From contig JAEUVA010000003.1 in assembly GCA_016787045.1 (NCBI GenBank), positions 1 through 64,000 on the forward strand: DNA of 64,000 nucleotides. The letters run 5' to 3'. The translations under genes and the position numbers were made by a program. Of this stretch, positions 41,484 through 50,528 are shown in pieces. The stretch is from Chitinophagales bacterium (GTDB lineage Bacteria; Bacteroidota; Bacteroidia; Chitinophagales; LD1). Every line of letters begins with the position of its first letter. Positions within the stretch are counted from its first letter, which is position 1. Below the pieces are notes generated by a model that saw only the letters and a program-made list of their open reading frames with translations, searched no databases and was not told where the DNA came from.

Positions 41484-44400
41484 ATGCAATATCGTTTTAC
41501 CTTGCTGTTAACTGTCTTGTTATCGCTTTTTGTTTTTGCCGCAGCTGCCCAACCTTGTGCAGAGCAAGATACTGTTTTTGTGCCCGTAGGCATCTGCACT
41601 GGCGAAACTTACGTGTACGATGGACAAACCATCAACCAGCCGGGCGAGTACTACTTTACCTATGTCGGCAGCAACGGCTGCGACTCTGTAGTGTTACTGT
41701 TTGTGGTAGATTTTCATTTTAGCATTACTGAGCTGAGCATTTGTGAAGGCGATAGTGTGTTGTGGGGTGGCGAGTGGCGATACACCAACGATTTTTATGC
41801 AGATACCATCAGCAGCGGAACGGGCTGCGATAGCATTGCCTTTTTAGATTTAGGGGTAAGGCCACCAGTGTATGGTAGCGATACTGCCCTGGTGTGTTTT
41901 GGCGATTCGGTTTTTGTAAATGGTCAATGGTACAAAAATGGCGATGCCTACAACATCACGCTCGGTACCGGCAATGGTTGCGATAGTATTGTTACGTATC
42001 AAGTGGTCAACAGGCCGCTAAATAATCCCATCTCATTTTCTGAAACTATTTGCTTGGGCGATAGTGTGTTTTTTGGAGGAAGTTGGCGTAAAGATGCAGG
42101 GCTTTACAGCGAATCTTACACCGGCCAGTACGGCTGCGACTCACTAGTCTATTTGAAGTTGTTTACTATAAACGGATATTTTGCAACAGATACAGCCAGC
42201 ATTTGCCTGGGCGATAGCTTTTTGTGGCGGGGGCAGTACTATTATATTCCAAGCACGGTTAGCGATACGGTTTCATTTGGCGCTGCATGCGACTCCATTT
42301 ATACATTGTTGCTCACCGTGTATCCTTCTTATGCTATACATGATACGGTTACTATTTGCCAAGGAAGTTATGTAATTTTTGGTGGGCAACCGGTGAGCAC
42401 CGCGGGGTATTACACCCAAACGCACACTACCTCCAGCGGATGCGATAGCACACGCACCTTGCAGTTGTATGTAAACCCGGTGTATCAATCTTTATTGCAC
42501 GATACTATTTGCCGCGGTAGTGCCTATTCGTTTTATGGAAACATACTTACCGACTCGGGTACGTACTATGCCACTTTTATTGCTTCGGGTGGTTGCGATT
42601 CGGTAATTGCGCTGAACTTACATGTAAAAGATAGTAGCATAACCGTAATTAACGCTACAGCTTGCAGCAATGTGGGGTACAATTTTTATGGCAATGTACT
42701 TACTGGTACGGGGCTATACTTTCATACACTTCAAAAAACGAATGGTTGTGACTCTACCATTGAGCTACACCTAACAATCAATCCAGCATATGAATTTTTT
42801 AATACGGTTTCGCTCTGTCAAGGGTCAACGTATAATTTTTTAGGGCAGCCAATTACTACTGCGGGTAGCTACACACAAGCGTTTACAACCGCACAGGGCT
42901 GCGATAGCATTTATCATTTGCAACTTCAGGTAATTGCTATTGACACCACTATATTAGCTGCTTCTATTTGCAATGGGCAGCAGTACAATTTTGATGGAAC
43001 TATACTCAACACAGCGGGCACATATTACCACACGTACGCTTCTTCTAAGGGTTGCGATTCTGTAGTGGAGCTTCACTTAGCCGTTAACTCCGGCAGTATC
43101 TCTACTTTGCAGGCCACTATTTGCAGCGGTCAGCAGTACAACTTCAATGGAAATTTACTAAGCAACACCGGCACATACACTCAAACGCTTACAGCGGTCA
43201 ATGGCTGCGATTCGGTGGTTACATTACAACTTACCGTTGTACAACCTGTAACTATACCTCAGCAAGCCACTATTTGTAGCGGGCAGCAATACAGTTTTTA
43301 TGGAAGCATACTCACAGCCAGCGGCAATTACACACACATCATTAGCCAAGGTACCGGTTGCGATACTACCATCACTCTGCAATTGACGGTTACCGATACG
43401 TTGTTCACTTACACTACTGCTTCGGTATGCAGCGGGCAATCGTACAATTTTTACGGCAACCTACTCACCACGGCAGGCACTTATGAGCAATATTTTACAA
43501 CCACCACAGGTTGCGACTCGGTTGTTGTATTGGTGTTGACACTACACCCAACATTCAATATTACCAGCCAGCTATCCATTTGCCAGGGGCAAAGCGTTAA
43601 TTTCTTTGGCACCGCACTGAGCGCAGCGGGCACATATACACACAACGGTACAACCATAAACGGCTGCGACTCGGTAGTGACCTTGCAGTTAACTGTAGCA
43701 GATACCTTTAAAACTATACTTAACCAAAACGCATGTTACGATGGTTTCTACAATTTCTACGGGCAGCAGTTAAGTACCACAGGAGTGTATTACACTACGC
43801 TGCAATCTAGCGGTGGTTGCGATTCGTTGTTAGAGCTACACCTTACTATTGACACACAAATTGTAACCCATACATACGCCACTATTTGTAGCAATACATC
43901 CTACAACTTTTTTGGCACTACATACAACACTCCCGGCATATATGGTTTTGCGTTGGTGAGCAGCGCTGGCTGCGATTCTATCGTGCGCTTACATTTAAGT
44001 GTAAATCAACCATCGGCAATAACTAACTTAACAGCGCAAATTTGTAGCGGCAACAGTTATGCGTTTGCGGGTAATTTGCTTACACAAGCGGGAAGCTACA
44101 CACATACTTACCTAAACTCTGTGGGCTGTGATTCGGTGGTTAATCTTACACTAACGGTTAATGACTCGGCAGTTACCAACCAGCAGGCATTTATCTGTTT
44201 GGGCGATACGTTTGATTTTTATGGAACCCCGTTGTGGTTTTCGGGCCTTTTTAATCATTACTTTACCACCACAGCAGGCTGCGACTCTGTTATCCGCCTA
44301 AATTTAGGGGTGTTAGCCACGCCACTAACAAGTGTTAGTGAAAGCATTTGTAAAGGGAGCAGTTACAGTTTCTTTGGTTCTGTGCTTACACAAGCCGGAG

Positions 44401-45047
44401 TGTATCAGCATAAAATACCGGTGGGCGGACAGTGCGATTCGGTAATTGAGCTAACGCTTACACTCAAGGACACATTAGCCACGGCAACTTCGGCAAGCAT
44501 TTGTGCTAATCAATCCTACAATTTTTATGGCACCTTACTTACAGCTGCCGGCAGCTACAGTCAAGTATTGGCAAGCAGCAATGGTTGCGATTCTACCGTT
44601 TACTTAACGCTAAGCGTAAACCCGGTGCTTCAACAAACTATAGATACGTCTATTCTTAGCGGTAGCAATTACACCTTGCCAGGGGGTGGTGTGGTGAGCA
44701 CTGCAGGTACTTACAAAGACACCCTCAGTTCAGTAGCTGGTTGCGATAGTATTGTTATCACCAACCTTTCGGTAATTATTGGGTTAAAGAATATAGCTGT
44801 AGGGCATTCCTATTCAGTATTTCCAAATCCGGTTAATGAGCAATTGAATGTGTATATAGATGCGCTAGAAAGTTCCCGAGCAACCATTGCACTCACAGAC
44901 CTAAGCGGAAGGGTGGTACAGTCTGTTTTTGAAGGAGAGTTAACGCTCGGCAAAAACGAATGGCTACTCTCCGTATCGGATTTGGCCGCAGGTACTTATC
45001 TGCTCTACATCAATGAGCAAAAAATAAGGGTGGCAGTAGTGCATTAA
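41484..45047 (+). CDS. Giant secreted protein of 21 tandem ~52-aa repeats with T9SS type A sorting domain
   Basis: About 1187 aa from the ATG at 41484 (an in-frame TTG lies 30 bp upstream). A signal peptide (to about residue 23, AAAAQ) precedes 21 consecutive repeats, each about 52 residues, with consensus SICxGxxYxFxGxxLxxxGxY ... GCDSxxxLxLxV. Nearly every unit has two Cys (one in ICxG, one in GCDS), suggesting one disulfide or a stacked pair per repeat. The C-terminus is a type A CTD (YSVFPNPVNEQLNV, LTDLSGRVV, AGTYLLYI). An adhesin or surface filament is likely; the repeat family has no function I can name. Confidence 0.9.
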   Translation: MQYRFTLLLTVLLSLFVFAAAAQPCAEQDTVFVPVGICTGETYVYDGQTINQPGEYYFTYVGSNGCDSVVLLFVVDFHFSITELSICEGDSVLWGGEWRYTNDFYADTISSGTGCDSIAFLDLGVRPPVYGSDTALVCFGDSVFVNGQWYKNGDAYNITLGTGNGCDSIVTYQVVNRPLNNPISFSETICLGDSVFFGGSWRKDAGLYSESYTGQYGCDSLVYLKLFTINGYFATDTASICLGDSFLWRGQYYYIPSTVSDTVSFGAACDSIYTLLLTVYPSYAIHDTVTICQGSYVIFGGQPVSTAGYYTQTHTTSSGCDSTRTLQLYVNPVYQSLLHDTICRGSAYSFYGNILTDSGTYYATFIASGGCDSVIALNLHVKDSSITVINATACSNVGYNFYGNVLTGTGLYFHTLQKTNGCDSTIELHLTINPAYEFFNTVSLCQGSTYNFLGQPITTAGSYTQAFTTAQGCDSIYHLQLQVIAIDTTILAASICNGQQYNFDGTILNTAGTYYHTYASSKGCDSVVELHLAVNSGSISTLQATICSGQQYNFNGNLLSNTGTYTQTLTAVNGCDSVVTLQLTVVQPVTIPQQATICSGQQYSFYGSILTASGNYTHIISQGTGCDTTITLQLTVTDTLFTYTTASVCSGQSYNFYGNLLTTAGTYEQYFTTTTGCDSVVVLVLTLHPTFNITSQLSICQGQSVNFFGTALSAAGTYTHNGTTINGCDSVVTLQLTVADTFKTILNQNACYDGFYNFYGQQLSTTGVYYTTLQSSGGCDSLLELHLTIDTQIVTHTYATICSNTSYNFFGTTYNTPGIYGFALVSSAGCDSIVRLHLSVNQPSAITNLTAQICSGNSYAFAGNLLTQAGSYTHTYLNSVGCDSVVNLTLTVNDSAVTNQQAFICLGDTFDFYGTPLWFSGLFNHYFTTTAGCDSVIRLNLGVLATPLTSVSESICKGSSYSFFGSVLTQAGVYQHKIPVGGQCDSVIELTLTLKDTLATATSASICANQSYNFYGTLLTAAGSYSQVLASSNGCDSTVYLTLSVNPVLQQTIDTSILSGSNYTLPGGGVVSTAGTYKDTLSSVAGCDSIVITNLSVIIGLKNIAVGHSYSVFPNPVNEQLNVYIDALESSRATIALTDLSGRVVQSVFEGELTLGKNEWLLSVSDLAAGTYLLYINEQKIRVAVVH

Positions 45048-45123
45048 CCGATTGCTAGATAGAAATTGCAGATGCAAAACCTTCACTAATCCGAATACAT
45101 TTGCGGGTTCAATTTTTAATGCA

Positions 45124-47703
45124 ATGCGATTGAATTATTTGGCTTTAGCTTTAGTAATGGTGCTTGGCTCTTGCCATACCACCAAAAACACAGGTAAGAA
45201 AAAAGATATTGATTTAGCTCCGGTAGAAATCAACGTATCGCGTGAGAATCCATACCGCGCTTCTGCTACTAAAGATTTTGATCTTATACATACCCGATTA
45301 GAAGTAAGCTTTGATTACGAAAAGCAACACCTCAAAGGCAACGCCACCCTCACCCTTAAGCCCCACTTTTACACTCAAAGCTCAGTTGTGTTAGATGCTA
45401 AGCAATTTGATTTGCACGAAGTGAGTGTACTCAATGCCGACAACACAAAAACACAGGCAGAGTTTGATTATGATTCTGTGCAACTAAACATTACATTACC
45501 TAAAAGCTACAAACGCGGAGAAGAGCTAAAGGTGTACATTGCGTACACTGCCAAACCCGAAGAGCGGCAACATGGTGGCAGCGATGCCATTCAATCTGAC
45601 AAAGGCCTGTACTTCATCAACCCGTTGGGCAAAGATAGCAGCAAGCCCACACAAATTTGGACACAAGGCGAAACAGAAAGCAGCTCTTGCTGGTTTCCGA
45701 CCATAGACAAACCCAACCAAAAAACGACACAAGAAATCTACATCACCCGAGATAAAAAGTATGTGTCGCTTTCTAACGGTGTACTGCTTTCTTCTAAAGA
45801 GAATGCCGATGGCACCGTTACCGACTACTGGCGGATGAGTTTACCGCACGCCCCTTATTTAGTGATGATTACCGTGGGTGATTTTGCCATTTACAAAGAC
45901 CGTTGGCGCGATTTGGAGGTTAATTATTACACCGAGCATAGCCATGCACCGTATGCCAAACAGATATTTGGCAACACTCCGGAAATGATGGAGTTTTTTT
46001 CGCAGAAGCTGGGTGTAGATTACCCATGGGCCAAGTACTCACAGATAATAGTACGCGATTATGTGAGTGGCGCTATGGAAAACACATCGGCCACTTTACA
46101 TGGCGAATTTTTGCAACGTAATAACAGAGAGCTGATAGATGAAACGTATGAAGACATCATATCGCACGAATTGTTTCACCAATGGTTTGGCGATTTAATC
46201 ACTTGCGAAAGCTGGAGCAACCTGCCGCTCAACGAGAGCTTTGCTACGTATGGTGAGTATCTCTGGAACGAGTACAAGTATGGACGTGATTATGCAGACT
46301 ACAAGCAGTTTGACCAGTACTACGAATACTTGAGTGAAGCGCAGAATGGCAAAAACGTGGACCTCACCCGTTTTTATTATGCAGATAAAGAAGATATGTT
46401 TGACAGCCACAGCTATGCCAAAGGCGGCTTGCTCCTGCACTACCTGCGCCACATTGTTGGCGATGAGGCATTTTTTAAATCATTAGAAACTTATCTAAAG
46501 AAAAACAGCTTTAAAACAGCCGAGGTACACGACTTGCGCTTGGCTTTTGAAGAAATAACCGGTAAAGACCTGAACTGGTTTTTTAATCAATGGTTTTTTG
46601 CTAAGGGGCATCCGGTGTTAGATGTTACGTATAGCCAAACGGCAGATAGTGTAAAAGTAGAAATTGTGCAAAAACACAATGCTGAGGAAAATCTGGTATA
46701 TCAGTTGCCCTTGCAAGTAAAAGTGTATTACGAAACTAACACTCGTTCGTATGATGTGGTGTTGAGTAAACCCAAGCAAGTATTTAGCTTCAAATCAGAG
46801 GGCACACCACTACTTACCGACATAGACCCACTGCGTGTAGTACTTTGCGAAAAAGCAGAGAACAAAACACCTGCACAATACATTTACCAACTCAAAAATG
46901 GCAGCTACAAAGCACAAGCCGAAGCATTAGAGCAACTCACCGAACTCCAAAAAGAAAACGTAAATGCAAAGTTGGCTATCATAGAGGCGTTGGGCGCTTC
47001 CTTCTTTGAAATCCGTGTTTCTGCCATAGACGCTCTGCAAATGCCCAAAGAGAACAACGAAAGCATTTTGACCACCTTAGAAACATTGGCAAAAGCAGAT
47101 GCAAAAAGCGCAGTACGTGCTAAAGCTACCGAGAAGTTAAGCAAGCAACCCCAAAGTAGCAAGTACACAGCTCTTTTCGAAGCCGGGCTTAACGATAGTT
47201 CATACGCTGTGGTGGCTGCTTCACTCAAGGCATTGGCTAAAGCCGATAGCAAAAAGGCCATGCAATACGCAAAACCGTATGAGAACGAAAAAAACACTTC
47301 GCTGGTGGGAGCAGTGGCCGATGTGTACAGCCGCGAAGGCGAGCAGGACAAACAAGTTTTCTTTGAAGAAAAGTTACCAATAGCAAACGGCATCAATAAA
47401 TATTATCTTTTTTATTACTACTCAAATTTTCTTACCCGCATGGATAAGAGCACGGTTCTTACCGGCATAAAAACTATAGAGCGTGAAGGACTGAATGGTA
47501 ATGAGTGGTACCTGCAAGCTGCTCGTGGTGCTTTGAAGCAGTATGTAAAAACTGTAGAGGATCGAAAAAAATTAGCCCAAAGTAACTTGAGCAAAGAAGA
47601 TGGACAAACCGCTAAACTGACTATACAAGAGCAAATAGCCGACTACGAGTCCGGCATAGCTGCAGCTAAAGATGCGCTACAAAAGCTAAATGCAAAAGAG
47701 TAA
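45124..47703 (+). CDS. M1-family aminopeptidase lipoprotein
   Basis: An 859-aa metallopeptidase from the ATG at 45124. It has a lipoprotein signal (MVLGSC), an N-terminal beta domain, the exopeptidase motif GAMEN, and the zinc site HELFH with Glu371 downstream (His348, Glu349, His352, Glu371). The C-terminal third is helical HEAT-like repeats rich in Ala and Lys. It should trim N-terminal residues from peptides in the periplasm or at the outer membrane. The extended start at 45052 lacks a signal peptide and is rejected. Confidence 0.93.
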   Translation: MRLNYLALALVMVLGSCHTTKNTGKKKDIDLAPVEINVSRENPYRASATKDFDLIHTRLEVSFDYEKQHLKGNATLTLKPHFYTQSSVVLDAKQFDLHEVSVLNADNTKTQAEFDYDSVQLNITLPKSYKRGEELKVYIAYTAKPEERQHGGSDAIQSDKGLYFINPLGKDSSKPTQIWTQGETESSSCWFPTIDKPNQKTTQEIYITRDKKYVSLSNGVLLSSKENADGTVTDYWRMSLPHAPYLVMITVGDFAIYKDRWRDLEVNYYTEHSHAPYAKQIFGNTPEMMEFFSQKLGVDYPWAKYSQIIVRDYVSGAMENTSATLHGEFLQRNNRELIDETYEDIISHELFHQWFGDLITCESWSNLPLNESFATYGEYLWNEYKYGRDYADYKQFDQYYEYLSEAQNGKNVDLTRFYYADKEDMFDSHSYAKGGLLLHYLRHIVGDEAFFKSLETYLKKNSFKTAEVHDLRLAFEEITGKDLNWFFNQWFFAKGHPVLDVTYSQTADSVKVEIVQKHNAEENLVYQLPLQVKVYYETNTRSYDVVLSKPKQVFSFKSEGTPLLTDIDPLRVVLCEKAENKTPAQYIYQLKNGSYKAQAEALEQLTELQKENVNAKLAIIEALGASFFEIRVSAIDALQMPKENNESILTTLETLAKADAKSAVRAKATEKLSKQPQSSKYTALFEAGLNDSSYAVVAASLKALAKADSKKAMQYAKPYENEKNTSLVGAVADVYSREGEQDKQVFFEEKLPIANGINKYYLFYYYSNFLTRMDKSTVLTGIKTIEREGLNGNEWYLQAARGALKQYVKTVEDRKKLAQSNLSKEDGQTAKLTIQEQIADYESGIAAAKDALQKLNAKE

Positions 47704-47775
47704 GGGAAACCGTGTCACAGTGCTGATTTAGATGGATTTTTATGAAAATGAGTTTAGTTATTATTTGTAAACTAT

Positions 47776-47808
47776 TTTGAGTTTACTAATATACTCTTGC
47801 TACATTTG
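47776..47808 (+). promoter_or_regulatory. Bacteroidota-type promoter
   Basis: TTTG (47776-47779) and TACATTTG (47801-47808) with a 21-bp gap fit the TTTG/TAnnTTTG consensus. The ATG at 47818 starts 10 bp after the -7 box, implying a very short leader. It should drive the small membrane protein and the carbonic anhydrase-SulP operon. Confidence 0.7.
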
Positions 47809-47817
47809 GCGCGCTCA

Positions 47818-48138
47818 ATGAAACTACAGGCAAATAATTTTTTAATTCTATTATGGTTGCTCTTGCATACGCTTGGGGTTACGCAGGTGGTTTCTGTTTA
47901 TGCCAAGATTAATGCCTCGCTGGTATCAATGATGAACGTGGCCGAAGAGGAAACGAAAACAGAAAAGAATGCCGAAAGTTCAGAGTATGGCTCCTCAGAG
48001 TTTACTACAGACGCACAGCAGCTTTGCTGCGACCCTTCTTATTTTAATGTGGCCTACAAAAATGTTTGCTCTCACTATCTGTTCACCTCACAGTTTGTAG
48101 GCGAAAACACTTCTCCTCCTCCCGATTTAGCCGTCTAA
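47818..48138 (+). CDS. Small membrane or secreted protein upstream of carbonic anhydrase
   Basis: A 106-aa protein from the ATG at 47818. One N-terminal hydrophobic segment (about residues 6-25), then an acidic low-complexity stretch (EEETKTEKNAESSEY), a CC pair (QLCCDP), another Cys (NVCSHYLF) and a proline-rich C-terminus (SPPPDLAV). No family recognised. It shares a promoter with the carbonic anhydrase and SulP genes. Confidence 0.6.
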   Translation: MKLQANNFLILLWLLLHTLGVTQVVSVYAKINASLVSMMNVAEEETKTEKNAESSEYGSSEFTTDAQQLCCDPSYFNVAYKNVCSHYLFTSQFVGENTSPPPDLAV

Positions 48139-48214
48139 TTCTGCTATTGCACCTTTTTTATGCTCGGGTGAGCGCTGCATTATCTATTTTTTAACACGTA
48201 AATCTAATTGTGCT

Positions 48215-48850
48215 ATGCCTAAAATTTTCACCGATATTTTTAAAAACAACCAAGAGTGGGTTCAGCAAAAACTAAACCAAGACCCCGATTTTTTCAACAA
48301 GTTGGCCAAAGGCCAAAAACCACCCATCCTCTGGATAGGATGCTCCGATAGCCGCGTGCCTGCTAACGAGATTACCGGCACACAACCGGGTGAAATATTT
48401 GTACACCGCAACATTGCCAATATGGTAGTGCATACCGATATGAGCATGTTAAGTGTGCTGGATTATGCCGTAAATGTGCTGGAAGTATCACACGTAATTG
48501 TGTGTGGCCACTATGGCTGTGGAGGGGTAAATGCAGCTTTAGACAACAAGCAAGTTGGTATTATTGATAACTGGCTACGCAACATTAAAGATGTGTACCG
48601 CCTACATAAAGCGGAGATAGATGCGCTGCCCACATTAGAACAAAAGCAGCGCAGGATGGTAGAAGTGAATGTGCAGGAGCAGGTTTTTGACCTTATCAAA
48701 ACCTCTATTATACAAAATGCCTGGGCTAGGGGGCGGTTTTTGCAAGTGCATGGTTTGGTATATGATATTGCCAATGGTATTTTAAAAGACCTCAATGTTA
48801 CCGTAGGTGATAATTCAGAAATAGACTCAGTTTACAAATTTGATGTGTAA
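48215..48850 (+). CDS. Beta-class carbonic anhydrase
   Basis: A 211-aa zinc enzyme interconverting CO2 and bicarbonate. Zinc ligands and the Asp-Arg dyad are present: Cys43, Asp45, Arg47 in GCSDSRVP, and His99, Cys102 in CGHYGCGG. The SulP transporter begins 3 bp after its stop, so the two are translationally coupled. This pairing is typical of bicarbonate handling. Confidence 0.96.
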   Translation: MPKIFTDIFKNNQEWVQQKLNQDPDFFNKLAKGQKPPILWIGCSDSRVPANEITGTQPGEIFVHRNIANMVVHTDMSMLSVLDYAVNVLEVSHVIVCGHYGCGGVNAALDNKQVGIIDNWLRNIKDVYRLHKAEIDALPTLEQKQRRMVEVNVQEQVFDLIKTSIIQNAWARGRFLQVHGLVYDIANGILKDLNVTVGDNSEIDSVYKFDV

Positions 48851-48853
48851 CTT

Positions 48854-50416
48854 ATGAGCAACAAGAGTTGGATTAGTAGCTTAAAGTATGACCTACCGGC
48901 TGGTTTGGTAGTATATTTAGTAGCATTACCGCTATGCCTTGGCATAGCAGCTGCTTCAACCGGAAGGCCAGATTTGCTGTTTTCGGGCATAATAGCTGGT
49001 GTTGTAGGCGGTATTGTAGTGGGTTTTTTCAGTGGGTCGCAATTGGGGGTATCTGGCCCAGCTGCCGGATTGGTTACTATTGTTTCGGCAGGTATTGCTT
49101 CTGCCGGTAGTTATCAGGCCTTTTTGCTGGCTGTAGTACTTGCGGGGGCTTTGCAATTGATAGCCGGATTTCTGAAAGCCGGAGTTATAGGGCACTATTT
49201 TCCATCGTCTGTTATCAAAGGCATGTTAGCGGCCATTGGCATTATTCTTATTCTCAAACAATTGCCACACGCTTTGGGTTACGATAAAGACCTGATGGGC
49301 GATTTGGACTTTGAGCAAAAAGACGGACACAACACATTTACTGAGTTGTATTATGCGCTTCGCTACAATAGCACGGGGGCTATAGTTATATCGGTTATTT
49401 CGGTGAGCTTGTTGTTACTTTTTGATACCGCTTTTATGAAGCGATTTGGGCTGTTTAAGTTTGTGCCCGGTTCGCTGTTTGTGGTGCTGGCGGGCATTGC
49501 ACTCAACCTTGCTTTTTCATTATTCAACCCAAGTTGGGTGCTTAGTGGAGACCATCTTGTGCAACTGCCGGTGGCCAAAAGCATAGCCGATTTTTTCAGC
49601 TTTTTTACGTTTCCCGATTTTTCTGCAATCAGCAATCCTAAGGTTTTCGAACTTGCTCTTACGTTGGCTATTGTGGCCAGTTTAGAGTCGTTGTTGAGTG
49701 TTGAGGCCACCGATAAGTTAGACCCCTTTAAACGTAACACACCCACCAATCGCGAGCTAAAAGCACAGGGGTTGGGTAACATGGTTTCAGGGCTTTTAGG
49801 AGGTTTGCCGATTACTCAAGTGATTGTACGCAGTTCTGCCAATATCAACTCTGGTGGGCGCACTAAAATTTCGGCCATTACGCATGGCATTATCCTGTTG
49901 CTTTCCGCCATTATTATTCCCCAGTTTATTAACCTGATACCGATGGCGGCCTTGGCCTGCATATTGCTTTTGGTGGGTTACAAACTGGCGCGTGTACAAT
50001 TGTTTTCTGCCATGTACCGCTTGGGCTGGGAGCAGTTTTTGCCCTTTATAGTAACCATTGTAGCCATAGTGGGTACCGATTTGCTGCGCGGCATTGCTCT
50101 GGGGTTTTGTGTATCTATATTTTTTATACTGCGTAAAAATTACAAGCACTCTTACTACATCAACAAATCTACCGGAAGCGAAATACGATTGCAACTCTCT
50201 GAAGAAGTAACATTCTTGAACAAGGGCAGCATTTTGCAAACCCTGCATCATTTGCCCGAAAATGCATCGGTAGTTGTAGATGGTTCTCGTTCGGTGCATA
50301 TTGATTATGATGTGGCTGAGGCCATTTATGAGTTCAAAAATCATACAGCAGCTTTAAAAAACATTAAGGTAGAGCTTATCGGCATACCCGAAAACGAAAA
50401 GGCGGGAGGGCATTAA
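48854..50416 (+). CDS. SulP-family anion (bicarbonate) transporter
   Basis: A 520-aa transporter with about 11-14 hydrophobic spans, the SulP signature LPAGLVVYLVALPLCLGIAAASTGRPDLLFSGIIAG-type opening and GVSGPAAGLVTIVSAG, and ESLLSVEATDKLDPFKRNTPTNRELKAQGLGN in the core. The last about 70 residues form a short STAS-like domain. Coupling to the carbonic anhydrase suggests bicarbonate as substrate, as in CA-SulP fusions and BicA. Confidence 0.93.
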   Translation: MSNKSWISSLKYDLPAGLVVYLVALPLCLGIAAASTGRPDLLFSGIIAGVVGGIVVGFFSGSQLGVSGPAAGLVTIVSAGIASAGSYQAFLLAVVLAGALQLIAGFLKAGVIGHYFPSSVIKGMLAAIGIILILKQLPHALGYDKDLMGDLDFEQKDGHNTFTELYYALRYNSTGAIVISVISVSLLLLFDTAFMKRFGLFKFVPGSLFVVLAGIALNLAFSLFNPSWVLSGDHLVQLPVAKSIADFFSFFTFPDFSAISNPKVFELALTLAIVASLESLLSVEATDKLDPFKRNTPTNRELKAQGLGNMVSGLLGGLPITQVIVRSSANINSGGRTKISAITHGIILLLSAIIIPQFINLIPMAALACILLLVGYKLARVQLFSAMYRLGWEQFLPFIVTIVAIVGTDLLRGIALGFCVSIFFILRKNYKHSYYINKSTGSEIRLQLSEEVTFLNKGSILQTLHHLPENASVVVDGSRSVHIDYDVAEAIYEFKNHTAALKNIKVELIGIPENEKAGGH

Positions 50417-50507
50417 GCGCATTATTAAAAGTGCTCGCTTATAGCTTACATGCAACTACTCAACTGTTATGTTCGTTTTACATACGCACTATTCTGCGCA
50501 CTTAGAT

Positions 50508-50515
50508 TATTTTTG
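50508..50515 (+). promoter_or_regulatory. -7 promoter box
   Basis: TATTTTTG fits TAnnTTTG and lies 13 bp before the ATG at 50529. No convincing -33 TTTG is visible at the right distance. Confidence 0.45.
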
Positions 50516-50528
50516 TCATCCGTTTTTT

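Noticed and set aside
41484..44790. Regularly spaced repeats that could suggest a CRISPR array
   Set aside because: The period is about 156 bp, the units are translated without interruption and vary at codon level; these are protein repeats.
49796..50344. A 182-codon minus-strand reading
   Set aside because: It is antisense to the SulP transporter, which is certain; composition is not protein-like.
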